A stretch of DNA of 64,000 nucleotides from Caldovatus sediminis (GTDB taxonomy: Bacteria; Pseudomonadota; Alphaproteobacteria; Acetobacterales; Acetobacteraceae): the NCBI RefSeq assembly GCF_014644455.1, contig NZ_BMKS01000015.1, positions 36,097 to 100,096 on the forward strand, read 5' to 3'. The translations under genes were made by a program, and so were the position numbers. Of the stretch, positions 1 through 11,504 are shown piece by piece (within the stretch, counting starts at the first letter, position 1; every line of letters starts with the position of its first letter). Under the pieces are notes generated by a model. That model was not told the origin of the DNA. It made no database searches and saw only the letters and a list, made by a program, of their open reading frames with translations.

Positions 1-1
1 C

Positions 2-958
2 GAGGCGCTGGAGATCACCTTCCCCCGCGTCCTCGGCTACCGCGTCGTGCTGCCGCCTGGCCGGCTGCGGGCGACTTTCACGCCGGAGAGCCGGTTGCAG
101 ATCACGCCGGACATGGCGCCGCCGGACGCCATCAACGCCCCCTTCGTGGGCGAGAACATCAAGCTGAGCCTGGAGGAGCTGGCGGAGACGCGCCCCGCCA
201 CCGTTGCCTTCCACCTGGCCGGCTACACGCTGGAACGCTGGTTCAAGGACCAGGAGGGCAACCGCAAGCCCTGGCTTTTCCCCTCGCTGCTGGCCATCAC
301 CCGGCGCTGGATAGAGGAGTGCCTGACCTGCGTGGGCGGCACCTTCCCCGCCTATCTGCTGTGGCGCGACGTGGGCGACAAGGCGGCCGAGCGCATCTAC
401 CGCGCCTGCGTGGAGCACGAGGAGGGCGCCGGCACGCTGCGCCCCATCATGGACCCCTACAACGAGACGGGGAGCAGCCGGCACGTCGCCTTCACCACGA
501 CCAAGACCAACTTCTGGCAGACCGACCCGGCCAAGTGCCAGGTGAACCTGGTGGTCTGCGACGGCGACTGGGAGGCGGCCTGCGCCCAGGCGCTGGAGTC
601 CATGCCCGAGGTGCTGCGCTACGTGAAGAACGACCGGCTGGGCTTCGAGGTGCCCTATGAGCATGGCGGGGCGGAGCACCTCTACCGCCCCGACTTCATC
701 GCCGTGCTGGACGACGGCGCCGGCCCCGACGACCCGCTGCACCTGGTGCTGGAGGTGAAGGGCGAGCGCGATGCGCAGGACGACGCCAAGCACGACACCA
801 TGGCCCGGCTCTGGGTGCCGGCGGTGAACGGCACCGGCCGCTACGGCCGCTGGGACTTCCTGCGGCTCGACGGCCCCTATGACGTCGCGGAGGCCATCCG
901 CCGCCACCTCGCTGGCAAGCCGCACCAAGCGGCGCCCCTTGCCCTGACCGCCGCCTGA
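2..958 (+). CDS. Type III-like restriction endonuclease subunit, C-terminal part (cut by window edge)
   Basis: The frame is open from base 2, so the gene begins upstream of the window and only its last 318 residues are seen. The opening residues (FPRVLGYRV) resemble the region after the helicase core of type III Res-like proteins. A nuclease signature of the PD-(D/E)xK type is present near the end: the PD of YRPDFI at about 688-705, then LEVKG at about 747-761, giving Asp, Glu and Lys in the expected order. The methyltransferase gene starts 17 bases downstream on the same strand, as expected for a restriction-modification pair; the family looks like the BPTD_3080 type. The helicase half is not visible, so intactness of the enzyme cannot be judged. 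The visible part has no frameshift. Confidence 0.72.
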   Translation, partial: EALEITFPRVLGYRVVLPPGRLRATFTPESRLQITPDMAPPDAINAPFVGENIKLSLEELAETRPATVAFHLAGYTLERWFKDQEGNRKPWLFPSLLAITRRWIEECLTCVGGTFPAYLLWRDVGDKAAERIYRACVEHEEGAGTLRPIMDPYNETGSSRHVAFTTTKTNFWQTDPAKCQVNLVVCDGDWEAACAQALESMPEVLRYVKNDRLGFEVPYEHGGAEHLYRPDFIAVLDDGAGPDDPLHLVLEVKGERDAQDDAKHDTMARLWVPAVNGTGRYGRWDFLRLDGPYDVAEAIRRHLAGKPHQAAPLALTAA

Positions 959-975
959 CCCGGGACCATCACGCC

Positions 976-3767
976 ATGCCGCCTGCGAAGAAGACTACCG
1001 GGAACGGTGCCTCCGCCGCGACGACCGAGGTGGAGACGCTGCGCCACCCCGCCGACGTCACCCGCCGCAACATCCCCACCGCCGAGACCTCCTCCCTGAT
1101 GGCGGAGGAGGAGGCGCGGGCGCGGCTGATGCTCTACCCGCGCAACCCGGACCTCGACCCGCAGCTCGTCTGGCGCGGGAAGGACGCGCAGGACGCCGAG
1201 GCGCTCGCGGTACCCACGGTACCGATCTACATCCAGGAAAAGGTGCTGCCGGAGGCGTTGATCCGCGACCTGCAGCGGCAGAGCCGAAAGGGCACGGCGC
1301 CGCAGGCAGACCTGTTCGGCGGCTTCGACCGGATCGAGGATCCGGAGACGCGCTTGGAGTTCTACGCCCATGCGGAGAACTGGTCGAACCGGATGATTCT
1401 GGGCGACAGCCTGCTGGTGATGAACAGCCTGGCGGAGAAGGAAGGCCTCCGCGGGCAGGTGCAGATGATCTACCTGGACCCGCCCTATGGCATCCGCTTC
1501 GCCAGCAACTGGCAGCCGAGCACCAAAGAGCCAAAAGCTGAGGACCGATCCGAGAAGGGACTGAGCCGCGAGCCGGAGCAGATCAAGGCGTTCCGTGACA
1601 CGTGGAAGGATGGTATTCACAGCTATCTCGCCTATTTACGCGACCGCCTGATAGTCGCACGCGAGCTTCTAACGGACAGCGGAAGCATTTTTATCCAGAT
1701 TGGCATTGAGAATAGTCCGCTGATCAGATTGCTCTTGGCAGAGGTATTTGGATACGAGAATCACATTTGCGATATTCTGATTCAGAAGACTGGAAGCCAA
1801 ACAGGCGAGTTCATCCAAGCAAACTCTGATGTCATCGTTTGGTATGCCCGAAATCGGACTGCGGCAGCCTCGAAGTTTCGCAAGCTTTTCTTGCCCCGCG
1901 ACGGCAAGCCAGAGATTGCGGGCAAGGGCCTCAACTCAATCGACCGTGATGACTGGTCTGCATATCCCCTTACTTCCGATGGCTTCCGAGAGACCACGAC
2001 CGTCGATTTCGAGTTTGAGGGCCAAGTGTTCCACCCTGGCGCAAACCGGCATTGGGGAGTGACGACACCAGAGCTAGCTCGCGCTGCTCGTGCAGGTCGT
2101 ATCGTGCGGCAGGATCGCATGATCCGCATGAAGTTTTTCTGGGACGACTATCCCGTTAGGCTTCTCGGACATGTTTGGAATGACGTTGGCGGTGCTCGCG
2201 ACAAGGTCTACGTGGTTCAGACAGCCGAACAGGTGGTTCAACGCTGTATTCTGATGACCACAGACCCCGGTGATCTCGTCCTCGACCCGCCTGCGGCTCC
2301 GGCACCACCGCTTTCGTCGCTGAGCAATTCGGGCGTCGCTGGATCACCATCGACACCTCGCGCGTTGCTCTGGCCCTCGCCCGCACGCGCCTTATGGCTG
2401 CGCGCCACCCGGCCTATCTGCTGCGCGATAGTAGGGAGGGCGCGGCGAAGGAGGCCGAGATCACCGGCCGTCCGCCCGAGGAAGGGCCGTTCCACGGCGA
2501 CATCCGCCAGGGCTTCGTGCTGGAGCGGGTGCCGCACGTCACGCTGAAGTCCATCGCCAGCAACGCCGAAATCGACGTCATCCACGAGAAGTGGCAGCCG
2601 AAGCTCGACGCCGCCCGCGCCGCGCTGAACGCTGTCCTCGGCACAGCCCATGAGGAATGGCAGGTGCCCCGCAGTCTGCCGGAGGATGCCCCGGCCCCGG
2701 CACGGGAGGCGCATGCCGCCTTCTGGCAGGCACGGCGCGAGCGGCAGGCGGAGATGGACGCCTCCATCGCCCGCAACGCCGAGGTCGAATTCCTGCACGA
2801 CCGCCCCTATCCGAAGAAGGGCGCCGTCCGCGTCACCGGCCCCTTCACGGTGGAGAGCCTCTCCCCTCACCGCGTGCTCCCCGCCGACGAGGAGGACGAG
2901 GCGGTGGTGGAGGCGCTGGCCGCCGAGGCCGGCGAGGCTCCGCCGCCCCGCCGCCGGCTGCGGCCCAACTCCGAAGCCACCGCCAGCACCGGCGACGACT
3001 TCGTCACCGCCGTGCTGGACAACCTGGCCAAGGCCGGTGTGCAGAACACCAAGAAGAACGAGCGCCTGACCTTCGCCACCATCCGCCCCTGGCCCGGCAA
3101 GGGCCACGTCGCCGCCGAGGCCACCTACGAGGAAGCCGGCCAGCAGCGCCGCGCCGCCATTGTCATCGGCCCCGAATACGGCACGGTCGGCCAGGAGCTG
3201 GTGCGGGAGGCGGCGCGGGAGTGCCGCGACTGGGCCGATGCCCTGGTGGTCTGCGGCTTCGCCTTCGACCCGCAGGTGGGCGAGACCACCATGAATCTCG
3301 GCCGCCTGACGGTGCTGAAGGCGCGCATGAGCCAGGAGCTGCACGCGGCGGACGCCTACAAGGCCGGCGGCGGCAACCTGTTCGTGGTGTTCGGTGAGCC
3401 GGACATCGCCCTCGACCGCACCAAGGACGGCGCCTGCATCGTGCGCCTGCGCGGCGTGGATATCTTCGACCCGACCACGGGCGAGGTCCGCTCCTCCGGC
3501 AAGGTGGAGGAGGATGTTGCCTGCTGGTTCGTGGACACCGACTACGACGGCGACAGCTTCTTCGTCCGCCAGGCCTACTTCCTCGGCGGCAAGGACCCCT
3601 TCGAGAAGCTGAAGACCGCGCTCAAGGCCGAGGTGGACGAGGCCGCCTGGTCCACCCTCTACGCCAAGGAGAGCCGCCCCTTCCCGGCGCCAAAGTCAGG
3701 GCGCATCGCCGTGAAGGTGATCAACCACTATGGCGACGAGGCGATGCGGGTGTTCAAGGTGGGATGA
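976..3767 (+). pseudogene. Site-specific DNA methyltransferase (beta class, type III Mod-like), frameshifted
   Basis: Two adjacent frames join into one protein of about 930 residues. The first (976-2289) contains the catalytic DPPY motif of N6-adenine methyltransferases near residue 168. The second continues with the end of the AdoMet motif, the domain after it and a long C-terminal part ending at 3767. DPPY before the AdoMet motif defines the beta order used by type III Mod proteins. At 2289-2292 the text reads CTCGACCCG then CCTGCGGC; restoring one base after CCG gives the expected DPTCGSGTT motif, so a single base is missing inside the cofactor-binding motif. Codons in roughly 1600-2270 (the likely target-recognition region) end in A or T far more often than those on either side. 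The lesion is either a true mutation, which should abolish methylation, or an assembly error. Confidence 0.8.
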
Positions 3768-3958
3768 AAGCGCCCGTCCAGCACCCGGATCCGCTCCGGC
3801 GCTCGGTACGGGTCCTCGCCATGGTTGGGGATCTGCACAAGCGCGGTTACCAGCGCGTGCGCGTGATGCCCTACATGGCGCCGAGCGGCTGCCATTGGCG
3901 CTGCGAGATCGTGCCTGCTGCCACTTTCACTGCGGCCGCGGCCAGAGAGCTACGATGA
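3764..3958 (+). CDS. Small protein coupled to the methyltransferase gene, function unknown
   Basis: A 64-residue protein whose ATG overlaps the methyltransferase stop (ATGA at 3764-3767), indicating translational coupling. The middle reads LHKRGYQRVRVMPYMAPSG followed by a Cys/His/Trp cluster (GCHWRC), which looks like a conserved core rather than random GC-rich reading. Similar short proteins are found next to this restriction-modification type as far as I recall, but no function is known to me. Its 3' end overlaps the convergent subtilase gene by 9 bases. It could be an accessory or regulatory component of the restriction system. Confidence 0.6.
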   Translation: MKAPVQHPDPLRRSVRVLAMVGDLHKRGYQRVRVMPYMAPSGCHWRCEIVPAATFTAAAARELR

Positions 3959-6430
3959 TATCGGGACTGCCACTGCGATTTGGTTGGCTATGGCGGTGTA
4001 GATATCGGTTTCGGCAGCCGGAGCGCGGATCGAGATCAGGAGCGAGTAGCGGACCGAGCGGTCCCAGCGCTGCAACCCCGGCTTTTCCTTCCACCAGCCG
4101 CTAATCGGGAACACGCCAATCGCGTCACGCTCGGCGAGCGCAGCGGCACTACCTCGCCAAATATCAGAATGGATGGATCCACGATCGCGGATCGTGCCCA
4201 GGAGCCAACCATCGCCTCCACCGGATCCGCGTGCCTCCCCAGACTCTTCGGCGAGGGCAGCCTTGTTGATCCTCTGCCGGAATGCGGAGAGGCTCTCGAG
4301 TGACCGCTTCACCGCGAAGCGAAGGCTATGGGATGCGTAGCGGTGCCGGCGTGTCCAACCGCGCTCGCCGGGATTCGGTTCGATAAAATAGGAGAGTGTC
4401 ACCCGCAGCTCGACATCCTGCTCGCCAAGCGCGAGGAGCTCCTCGCGGGGCCAGGGCAGCTGATGGAGGTGCATGTCGCGCGTCTTGATGGTCGACCCAT
4501 CCTTGCGGAATGGCAGGAGGGCATCCTCCACCATCAACGTGGCGTCGTTCGAGGCACTGAGTAGCGCACGGCCGAGGTCCGGTACGCCCCATCCATAGCG
4601 CCGCAGCATGGCGAGCTTCTGCTGCTGTGAGCCGGCGGCCTCGAATCGTGCGCGCATCGCCGGGGTCCATTCCGCCGAATGGACGACGAGGCCGCGCACG
4701 GTCTCGGGCCAGAGCTCCGGCCGTGCCGTCATGATGCCGGCTGCAAGATGGGCCCCGAGGGCGGAGGCCGCGCTCGTGTCGCCAAACTCCTGGAACAGGC
4801 GCCTGTTTGGTCGGTAGTGGGTGGTCAGGAGCTGCAGGTCGTCGATCGCCACCGCGGGGTTGACGCCATCGTGGGCGCAGTTCCAGCCCTCGAACACGAC
4901 GTCCGGCCGGATCGGCCACTGGCGGTCCCAGATGCCGGAGGTGCGGCTCGACGGCGACAGGTCGCCAGCCGGCGCCAAGGCCTCCCAGCCGGCGTAGTCC
5001 TGCTGCGTGATCGTGATCTTGTCCGTGTAGGCGCCAACGACGAGCGGATTCCATGCCTGTGCCGGATTCTCCGCCTCCTCGAGGTCATTGCGGTCTGGAT
5101 ACTCACCCGCGTTGATGTCGCCGCGCAGGTTGCCTGCCGCGAGCACCATCAGACGCCGTCGGTCGCCCCCGCCATAGCAGAGCTGGTCGACCGCCGCCGA
5201 CCAGGAGGACGGCCGCCCGCGCCCCAAGCCGACCTCGCTCGTGACGGCCATGCAGAAGACCCGCCGCCGGCGAGGCGCCTTGGCCTCGGCCTTGCCAATG
5301 CTCAGGGCGGTGATCGCGCCGTACAGGTCTGGGTCGTTCTGACCGGCAGGCGGCAGGATCTTGACCGTCTCCAGCCCGTGGCCGAGCTCGACAGCCCCGC
5401 CATTGGCGAGCGCAGCCTCCAGGTCGCCATAGAGGGCGACCCCTGCCATTGCCGTGCCGTGCCCGTTCCAGTATGCGCTGTCGCCGACGCCCCAGGCGTC
5501 GTCATAGGCATGCTGGTCCACAGGATCGAGGCCCGGCGCGATCAGCGGGTGCGCCTGCGTGGCACCGCTGTCGAGCAGGCACACAACGGGCGCGAGCACA
5601 GATGGGGGTATCACGCGCCCGGCCAGGTCACGCGCCCAGTCCGCCTGCTCCACCGGGTGCATCTCCTGGAACAGCGTCGGCGTGTCCTTTGCGATACGCA
5701 GCTCGGCGACGGCATCCGAGTTCTCGATCAGCCGCGCCATCGTGGCCTCGTCGGCCAGGGCGATGACCACGTCGCGCTCGGGAAAGCTGATGGCGTGTTC
5801 CTTCAGCGCCACGCTGAGCCGCGCTGCGACCCTCTGGAAGGTGGCGAGCCGCCCGTCCCGCAGCCAAACCTCCCACCAGGTTTGGCGTCCCCCGGCCGGG
5901 AACAACTCCATGCTGTCGGTGAAGAGCGAACGCACCGCGCCCAGGCGCACGTCCTCGATGCGGGCAATCAGGTTCTGGTTCTTGGGCCGCCCCTTCTTGG
6001 TGTCCTCGTCGCGGTAGGCCTCGATCTTCTTGACGAAGAAGTCGGCCGAGCGCTCGGGTACGAACACCGTCGCCGTGACCATCTCGTCGCCCTCGGCCGG
6101 CGGTCGAACGGCGACCAGCTCAATAGCCTTCGGCTTGTTCTCCAGGCCCTCGACCGCCGCGCGCTCGGCAACGGGTATATCGAATTCCAGGTAGAAGCCC
6201 GGCTCGCCCTCGGCGATGCTCGTCTCGCGCGCAGCTATGCGCCGACGCCCCTCGGCGAGGGCCGTCCCGATCGCCCGCTCGAGGCGCGCCGCGTGCGCGG
6301 CACGCGCGCGTGCCGGCGGCAGACCCTGCCTCACTGTCCGAGGAGAAGTGTATGTTTCGCTCTGGCCGCCGCCCTCGATGTGGAGGTGCGGGCGGTCGCG
6401 CGGGAGGTCAGTCATGGGCGTGGACGACAC
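3950..6430 (-). CDS. ietS: Subtilisin-like serine protease of an IetAS-type toxin/defence module
   Basis: An 826-residue S8-family protease. The catalytic triad is complete: Asp287 in LLDSGA, His324 in NGHGTAMAG and Ser563 in GDTSAAS (a variant of the usual GTSMA), with the oxyanion Asn434 in AAGN. About 280 residues precede the protease domain and about 260 follow it. No signal peptide is seen, so it probably acts in the cytoplasm. GTG at 6430 directly abuts the stop of the AAA+ ATPase gene; an ATG at 6415 is an alternative start. A subtilase paired with an AAA+ ATPase matches IetA-IetS, described on Agrobacterium Ti plasmid pTiC58 as a toxin (protease)/antitoxin (ATPase) pair and later reported to give phage resistance. 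The assignment rests on domain pairing and order. Confidence 0.82.
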   Translation of the reverse strand: MSSTPMTDLPRDRPHLHIEGGGQSETYTSPRTVRQGLPPARARAAHAARLERAIGTALAEGRRRIAARETSIAEGEPGFYLEFDIPVAERAAVEGLENKPKAIELVAVRPPAEGDEMVTATVFVPERSADFFVKKIEAYRDEDTKKGRPKNQNLIARIEDVRLGAVRSLFTDSMELFPAGGRQTWWEVWLRDGRLATFQRVAARLSVALKEHAISFPERDVVIALADEATMARLIENSDAVAELRIAKDTPTLFQEMHPVEQADWARDLAGRVIPPSVLAPVVCLLDSGATQAHPLIAPGLDPVDQHAYDDAWGVGDSAYWNGHGTAMAGVALYGDLEAALANGGAVELGHGLETVKILPPAGQNDPDLYGAITALSIGKAEAKAPRRRRVFCMAVTSEVGLGRGRPSSWSAAVDQLCYGGGDRRRLMVLAAGNLRGDINAGEYPDRNDLEEAENPAQAWNPLVVGAYTDKITITQQDYAGWEALAPAGDLSPSSRTSGIWDRQWPIRPDVVFEGWNCAHDGVNPAVAIDDLQLLTTHYRPNRRLFQEFGDTSAASALGAHLAAGIMTARPELWPETVRGLVVHSAEWTPAMRARFEAAGSQQQKLAMLRRYGWGVPDLGRALLSASNDATLMVEDALLPFRKDGSTIKTRDMHLHQLPWPREELLALGEQDVELRVTLSYFIEPNPGERGWTRRHRYASHSLRFAVKRSLESLSAFRQRINKAALAEESGEARGSGGGDGWLLGTIRDRGSIHSDIWRGSAAALAERDAIGVFPISGWWKEKPGLQRWDRSVRYSLLISIRAPAAETDIYTAIANQIAVAVPISS

Positions 6431-7414
6431 CTACAAGGCCGCAGCTTTCCTCTCGGCGAGGGCTGAGAGCAGTGCCGTTGTTGTTACCCCGTCGTGCTCG
6501 CCCAGAACAGCCGCCTTTGCCGCCTCATCGGCCGCACGGGCGAGTTCCGCCTGGGACAGCCCCGCCGCCGCCTCCAGCACGCTCGGCCAGTCTATGTTCA
6601 CCGGCTCAAAGGCAGCCAAATGCGCATCGAGGATGCCCCGCGCGACCTCCGGTCCCGGCAGAGCATACGGGATGACGTCGTCGAAGCGCCGGAACAGGGC
6701 CTTGTCGAGCAGCTCAGGATGGTTCGTGGCTGCGACGATCAGGCTCGGCCCATCGTCGTCTTCCAGGAATTGGAGGAACGAGTTCAAGACGCGCCGAATC
6801 TCGCCGACGTCGTTCGGGCCGGCGCGCTGCGCCCCGAGCGCGTCAAACTCGTCGAAGAGGTAGACGCCTCGCTGGACGGCGATCGCGTCGAAAATGAGGC
6901 GCAGTCTCGCCGCCGTCTCGCCCATCATCTTGCCGATCAACCCATCGTAAAGGACGGTGAACAGCGGCAGCTTCAGCTCGCCCGCGAGAGCGGCGGCAGT
7001 CATGGTCTTCCCAGATCCCGGCGGTCCGACCAGGAGCAGCTTGCGGCGTGGTGCTAGGCCGTGCGCGCGCAGCCGTTCCTGCTGACGTTGTTCCCGGAGC
7101 ACCCTGGTCAGCCGAGCCTCCAGGTCGGGGGTCAGTACCATGCTGGAGAGTCTAACGTCCGAGTAGCGAGCAGCGAGAAAGCCCGCGATCTCGCCCTTGG
7201 GCTGGGCGATTGGCACAGGGCCGGCACCCCGGCGAGCCACGGTCGCTCGCTTGCCCTTCGCGCTGTCGATCAACTCCCGCAGCTCCTGGGCGAGCTTACC
7301 GTGTCCCTGCCGCGCCTCGTGCGCAGCAAGCTGCGTTGCCACGGAGAGGAAGCGGTCCTCATCTCCGGCGATGTGGCTCTGCAGCAGGGCGACGATGTGG
7401 CGGGACGTGCTCAT
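6431..7414 (-). CDS. ietA: AAA+ ATPase of an IetAS-type toxin/defence module
   Basis: A 327-residue single-domain AAA+ ATPase. Walker A GPPGSGKT lies at residues 130-137, Walker B VYLFDEFD at 184-191, the sensor-1 Asn at 231 (AATNHP) and a candidate arginine finger in FRRFDD at 241-246. The first 120 residues are helical and probably bind the partner. The gene precedes the subtilase gene with no spacer (TAG followed at once by GTG), so the two form an operon. In the characterised homologue the ATPase restrains the protease toxin. A purine-rich AGGAGGG sits about 20 bases before the ATG, rather far for a ribosome-binding site. The next gene upstream is the tRNA-Glu gene, about 400 bases away. 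Confidence 0.82.
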   Translation of the reverse strand: MSTSRHIVALLQSHIAGDEDRFLSVATQLAAHEARQGHGKLAQELRELIDSAKGKRATVARRGAGPVPIAQPKGEIAGFLAARYSDVRLSSMVLTPDLEARLTRVLREQRQQERLRAHGLAPRRKLLLVGPPGSGKTMTAAALAGELKLPLFTVLYDGLIGKMMGETAARLRLIFDAIAVQRGVYLFDEFDALGAQRAGPNDVGEIRRVLNSFLQFLEDDDGPSLIVAATNHPELLDKALFRRFDDVIPYALPGPEVARGILDAHLAAFEPVNIDWPSVLEAAAGLSQAELARAADEAAKAAVLGEHDGVTTTALLSALAERKAAAL

Positions 7415-7809
7415 GGCGGCTTCCGGTGCAGTCTCCCTCCTAACGCGGGCGGAAGATTCTAGATGGTGTAGGGGACCTTGTATCGGCCTAAATCCAAATG
7501 GGCCACTGAGAGGTGCGTGGCCTGCCTGGGGTCGGCCATGAAAAGTTCGCCCCCTGGAGCTTATGGTGGGGCGCGTAAAGCGCGAACCACGTCGGCCAGG
7601 AGCCCCTTACAAGTCCTTGAATTTTCGCAGTTTATGAGCTTGTAGACTAAATCGGCCAAGTCCCGAGGTTCGGAGAGAACGCGCCGTCTAGAGAGGGAAT
7701 TCCGGCCCGCTCCGCCCCCGGCGCTCCCAAGGTTCACGCGCCAACCCTGGCGCAACCTGTGGTTCCAGGCGCCGGCCACCCAACCGGAGAGCGAGTTTGT
7801 AGGAAGGAA
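7415..7809 (-). other. Intergenic boundary region between the defence island and tRNA-Glu
   Basis: No convincing protein is seen here. The stretch is less GC-rich than the flanking core genes, particularly 7480-7530 and 7600-7660, and should contain the promoter of the ATPase/subtilase operon. It lies directly against the 3' end of the tRNA-Glu gene, where island integration junctions usually sit. I found no second copy of the tRNA 3' end and no integrase in this stretch. Confidence 0.4.
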
Positions 7810-7885
7810 TGGTGTCCCCTACGGGATTCGAACCCGTGTTGCCGCCGTGAGAGGGCGGTGTCCTAGGCCTCTAGACGAAGGGGAC
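7810..7885 (-). tRNA. tRNA-Glu (anticodon CTC)
   Basis: A complete cloverleaf reads on the minus strand: the 5' acceptor GTCCCCT (7885-7879) pairs with AGGGGAC (7820-7814), followed by discriminator A and an encoded CCA (7812-7810). The anticodon stem CCGCC/GGCGG encloses the loop CTCTCAC, giving anticodon CTC, which reads GAG (Glu). The T-arm contains the invariant GGTTCGAATCC. The island with restriction and IetAS genes lies on the 3' side of this gene, the side on which tRNA-targeting integrases insert. Confidence 0.95.
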
Positions 7886-7901
7886 GTTGAAATGCGGCTG
7901 C

Positions 7902-7930
7902 TTCCTATCCCGTCCGCTCAGGCGGATCAA
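7902..7930 (-). promoter_or_regulatory. Sigma70-type promoter of tRNA-Glu
   Basis: On the minus strand a -35 TTGATC (7930-7925) and a -10 TAGGAA (7907-7902) are separated by exactly 17 bases. The -10 lies 17 bases before the tRNA 5' end. The spacing and position are what a tRNA promoter should show. Confidence 0.65.
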
Positions 7931-8129
7931 GCGCCCTCCCGAATCTTTCCGCGGCTATCGCATTTGGCCGGGAACAGAGCGGGCGAAGTCGCCCGACCAG
8001 CCGGAGTGGGTCGCGTCGCGTCTGGTGGTGCGGCCGGCCCGGGCGGCCACCGCGGTGATCCTCGGCAGGGTTGGGTTGTCGCGACCTGCGGCTCGGGACC
8101 GTGGCTCGGCCACGACGACCGGCGACGGG

Positions 8130-8830
8130 ATCGCCTTCGCGAGATGGCGGAGAAGGGCTTCGATGCGACCCTCCTCCGCGACATGACCGGCGCCGCTCCT
8201 AGCGGGCGCGGCCCCGACCGCCCGGGGCTGCGCAACGGCGAGCGGGAGCGCGACCGGCAGGCCCGCGCCGGCACGGGCGAGCCGCGGATCCCCGGGCGCC
8301 GGCGCGGCTCCTGCTCCCCGGCCTCCCCGGAGGCCCGCAGGACCGCCGCGAAGGCGCTGACGGCGGTGATCGGGAAGGCCCATGTCCAGGGCATCTCCAC
8401 CCGCCCGGTCCCGGTGGACGAGCTGGTGCGTGCCATGGGCATGGAGGGCATCAGCTGCAGCCAGGTCTCGCGCCTCTGTGCCGGGATCGGCGGGTGCGCC
8501 GGCGGCCTTCTCGCCCGGCCCATCGGGGGCGATCGGCCGCACCCTGGCTCGGCGCCACCTGCGCCAAGGCCCGCGAGACCGGGCGGATCGTTCCAAGGGG
8601 GCCATCGCGGTCGTCGTAAATACCGACGGCCGGCGCGAGGTACCCGGCGTGGCGGTCGGCAATTCCGAAGCGGAGCCGTTATGGCCGGACTGCCTGCGCA
8701 GCCCGAGGCGGCGCCGCCTGGCAGGCGCGAAGCTGGTGGTTTCCGACGCCCATGAGGGCCTGAAGGCCGCGGTGACGAAGGAATTCGGCCGTGCCCGCCT
8801 GACCCGGCAGCCCAATCCGGCGAGGGCCAT
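8130..8830 (+). pseudogene. Degenerate IS256-family transposase remnant
   Basis: Pieces of an IS256-type (mutator) transposase are recognisable in two frames: GISTRPV...DELVRAMGMEGIS and QVSRLCA near 8390-8490, then DGRREV, VAVGNSEAEP and LVVSDAHEGLKAAVTK near 8620-8780. The conserved catalytic WLDATY reads WLGATC, so the first catalytic Asp is lost; the second (VVSDAHEG) remains. An N-terminal helix is internally deleted, there is at least one frameshift, and the C-terminal third is missing after about 8830. No terminal inverted repeats were identified. It sits just upstream of tRNA-Glu, on the opposite side from the defence island. Confidence 0.75.
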
Positions 8831-8932
8831 CGCGCTCCTACACCATGCGATGGGACGCGACCGGGCGAAACGCGCCCTGCCGCTTCAGACGCCCAGGCAC
8901 GCACCCCGCAAGCCCCCGGCGCACGGCGCTCC

Positions 8933-11445
<2,513 letters not shown>

Positions 11446-11504
11446 CCGATGCGGCGAAGCCGGGCAGACCGGACGGAGGTCCGCGCCCGGCGGGCGGCCC
11501 GGTT

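Noticed and set aside
2281..2300. Programmed ribosomal frameshift in the methyltransferase
   Set aside because: There is no slippery heptamer, no stop codon close after the junction and no obvious downstream structure; a missing base restores a perfect motif, so mutation or error explains it better.
7561..7779. A 72-residue frame on the minus strand in the island-tRNA gap
   Set aside because: No motif, no ribosome-binding site and a composition unlike a folded protein; it is more likely intergenic DNA.
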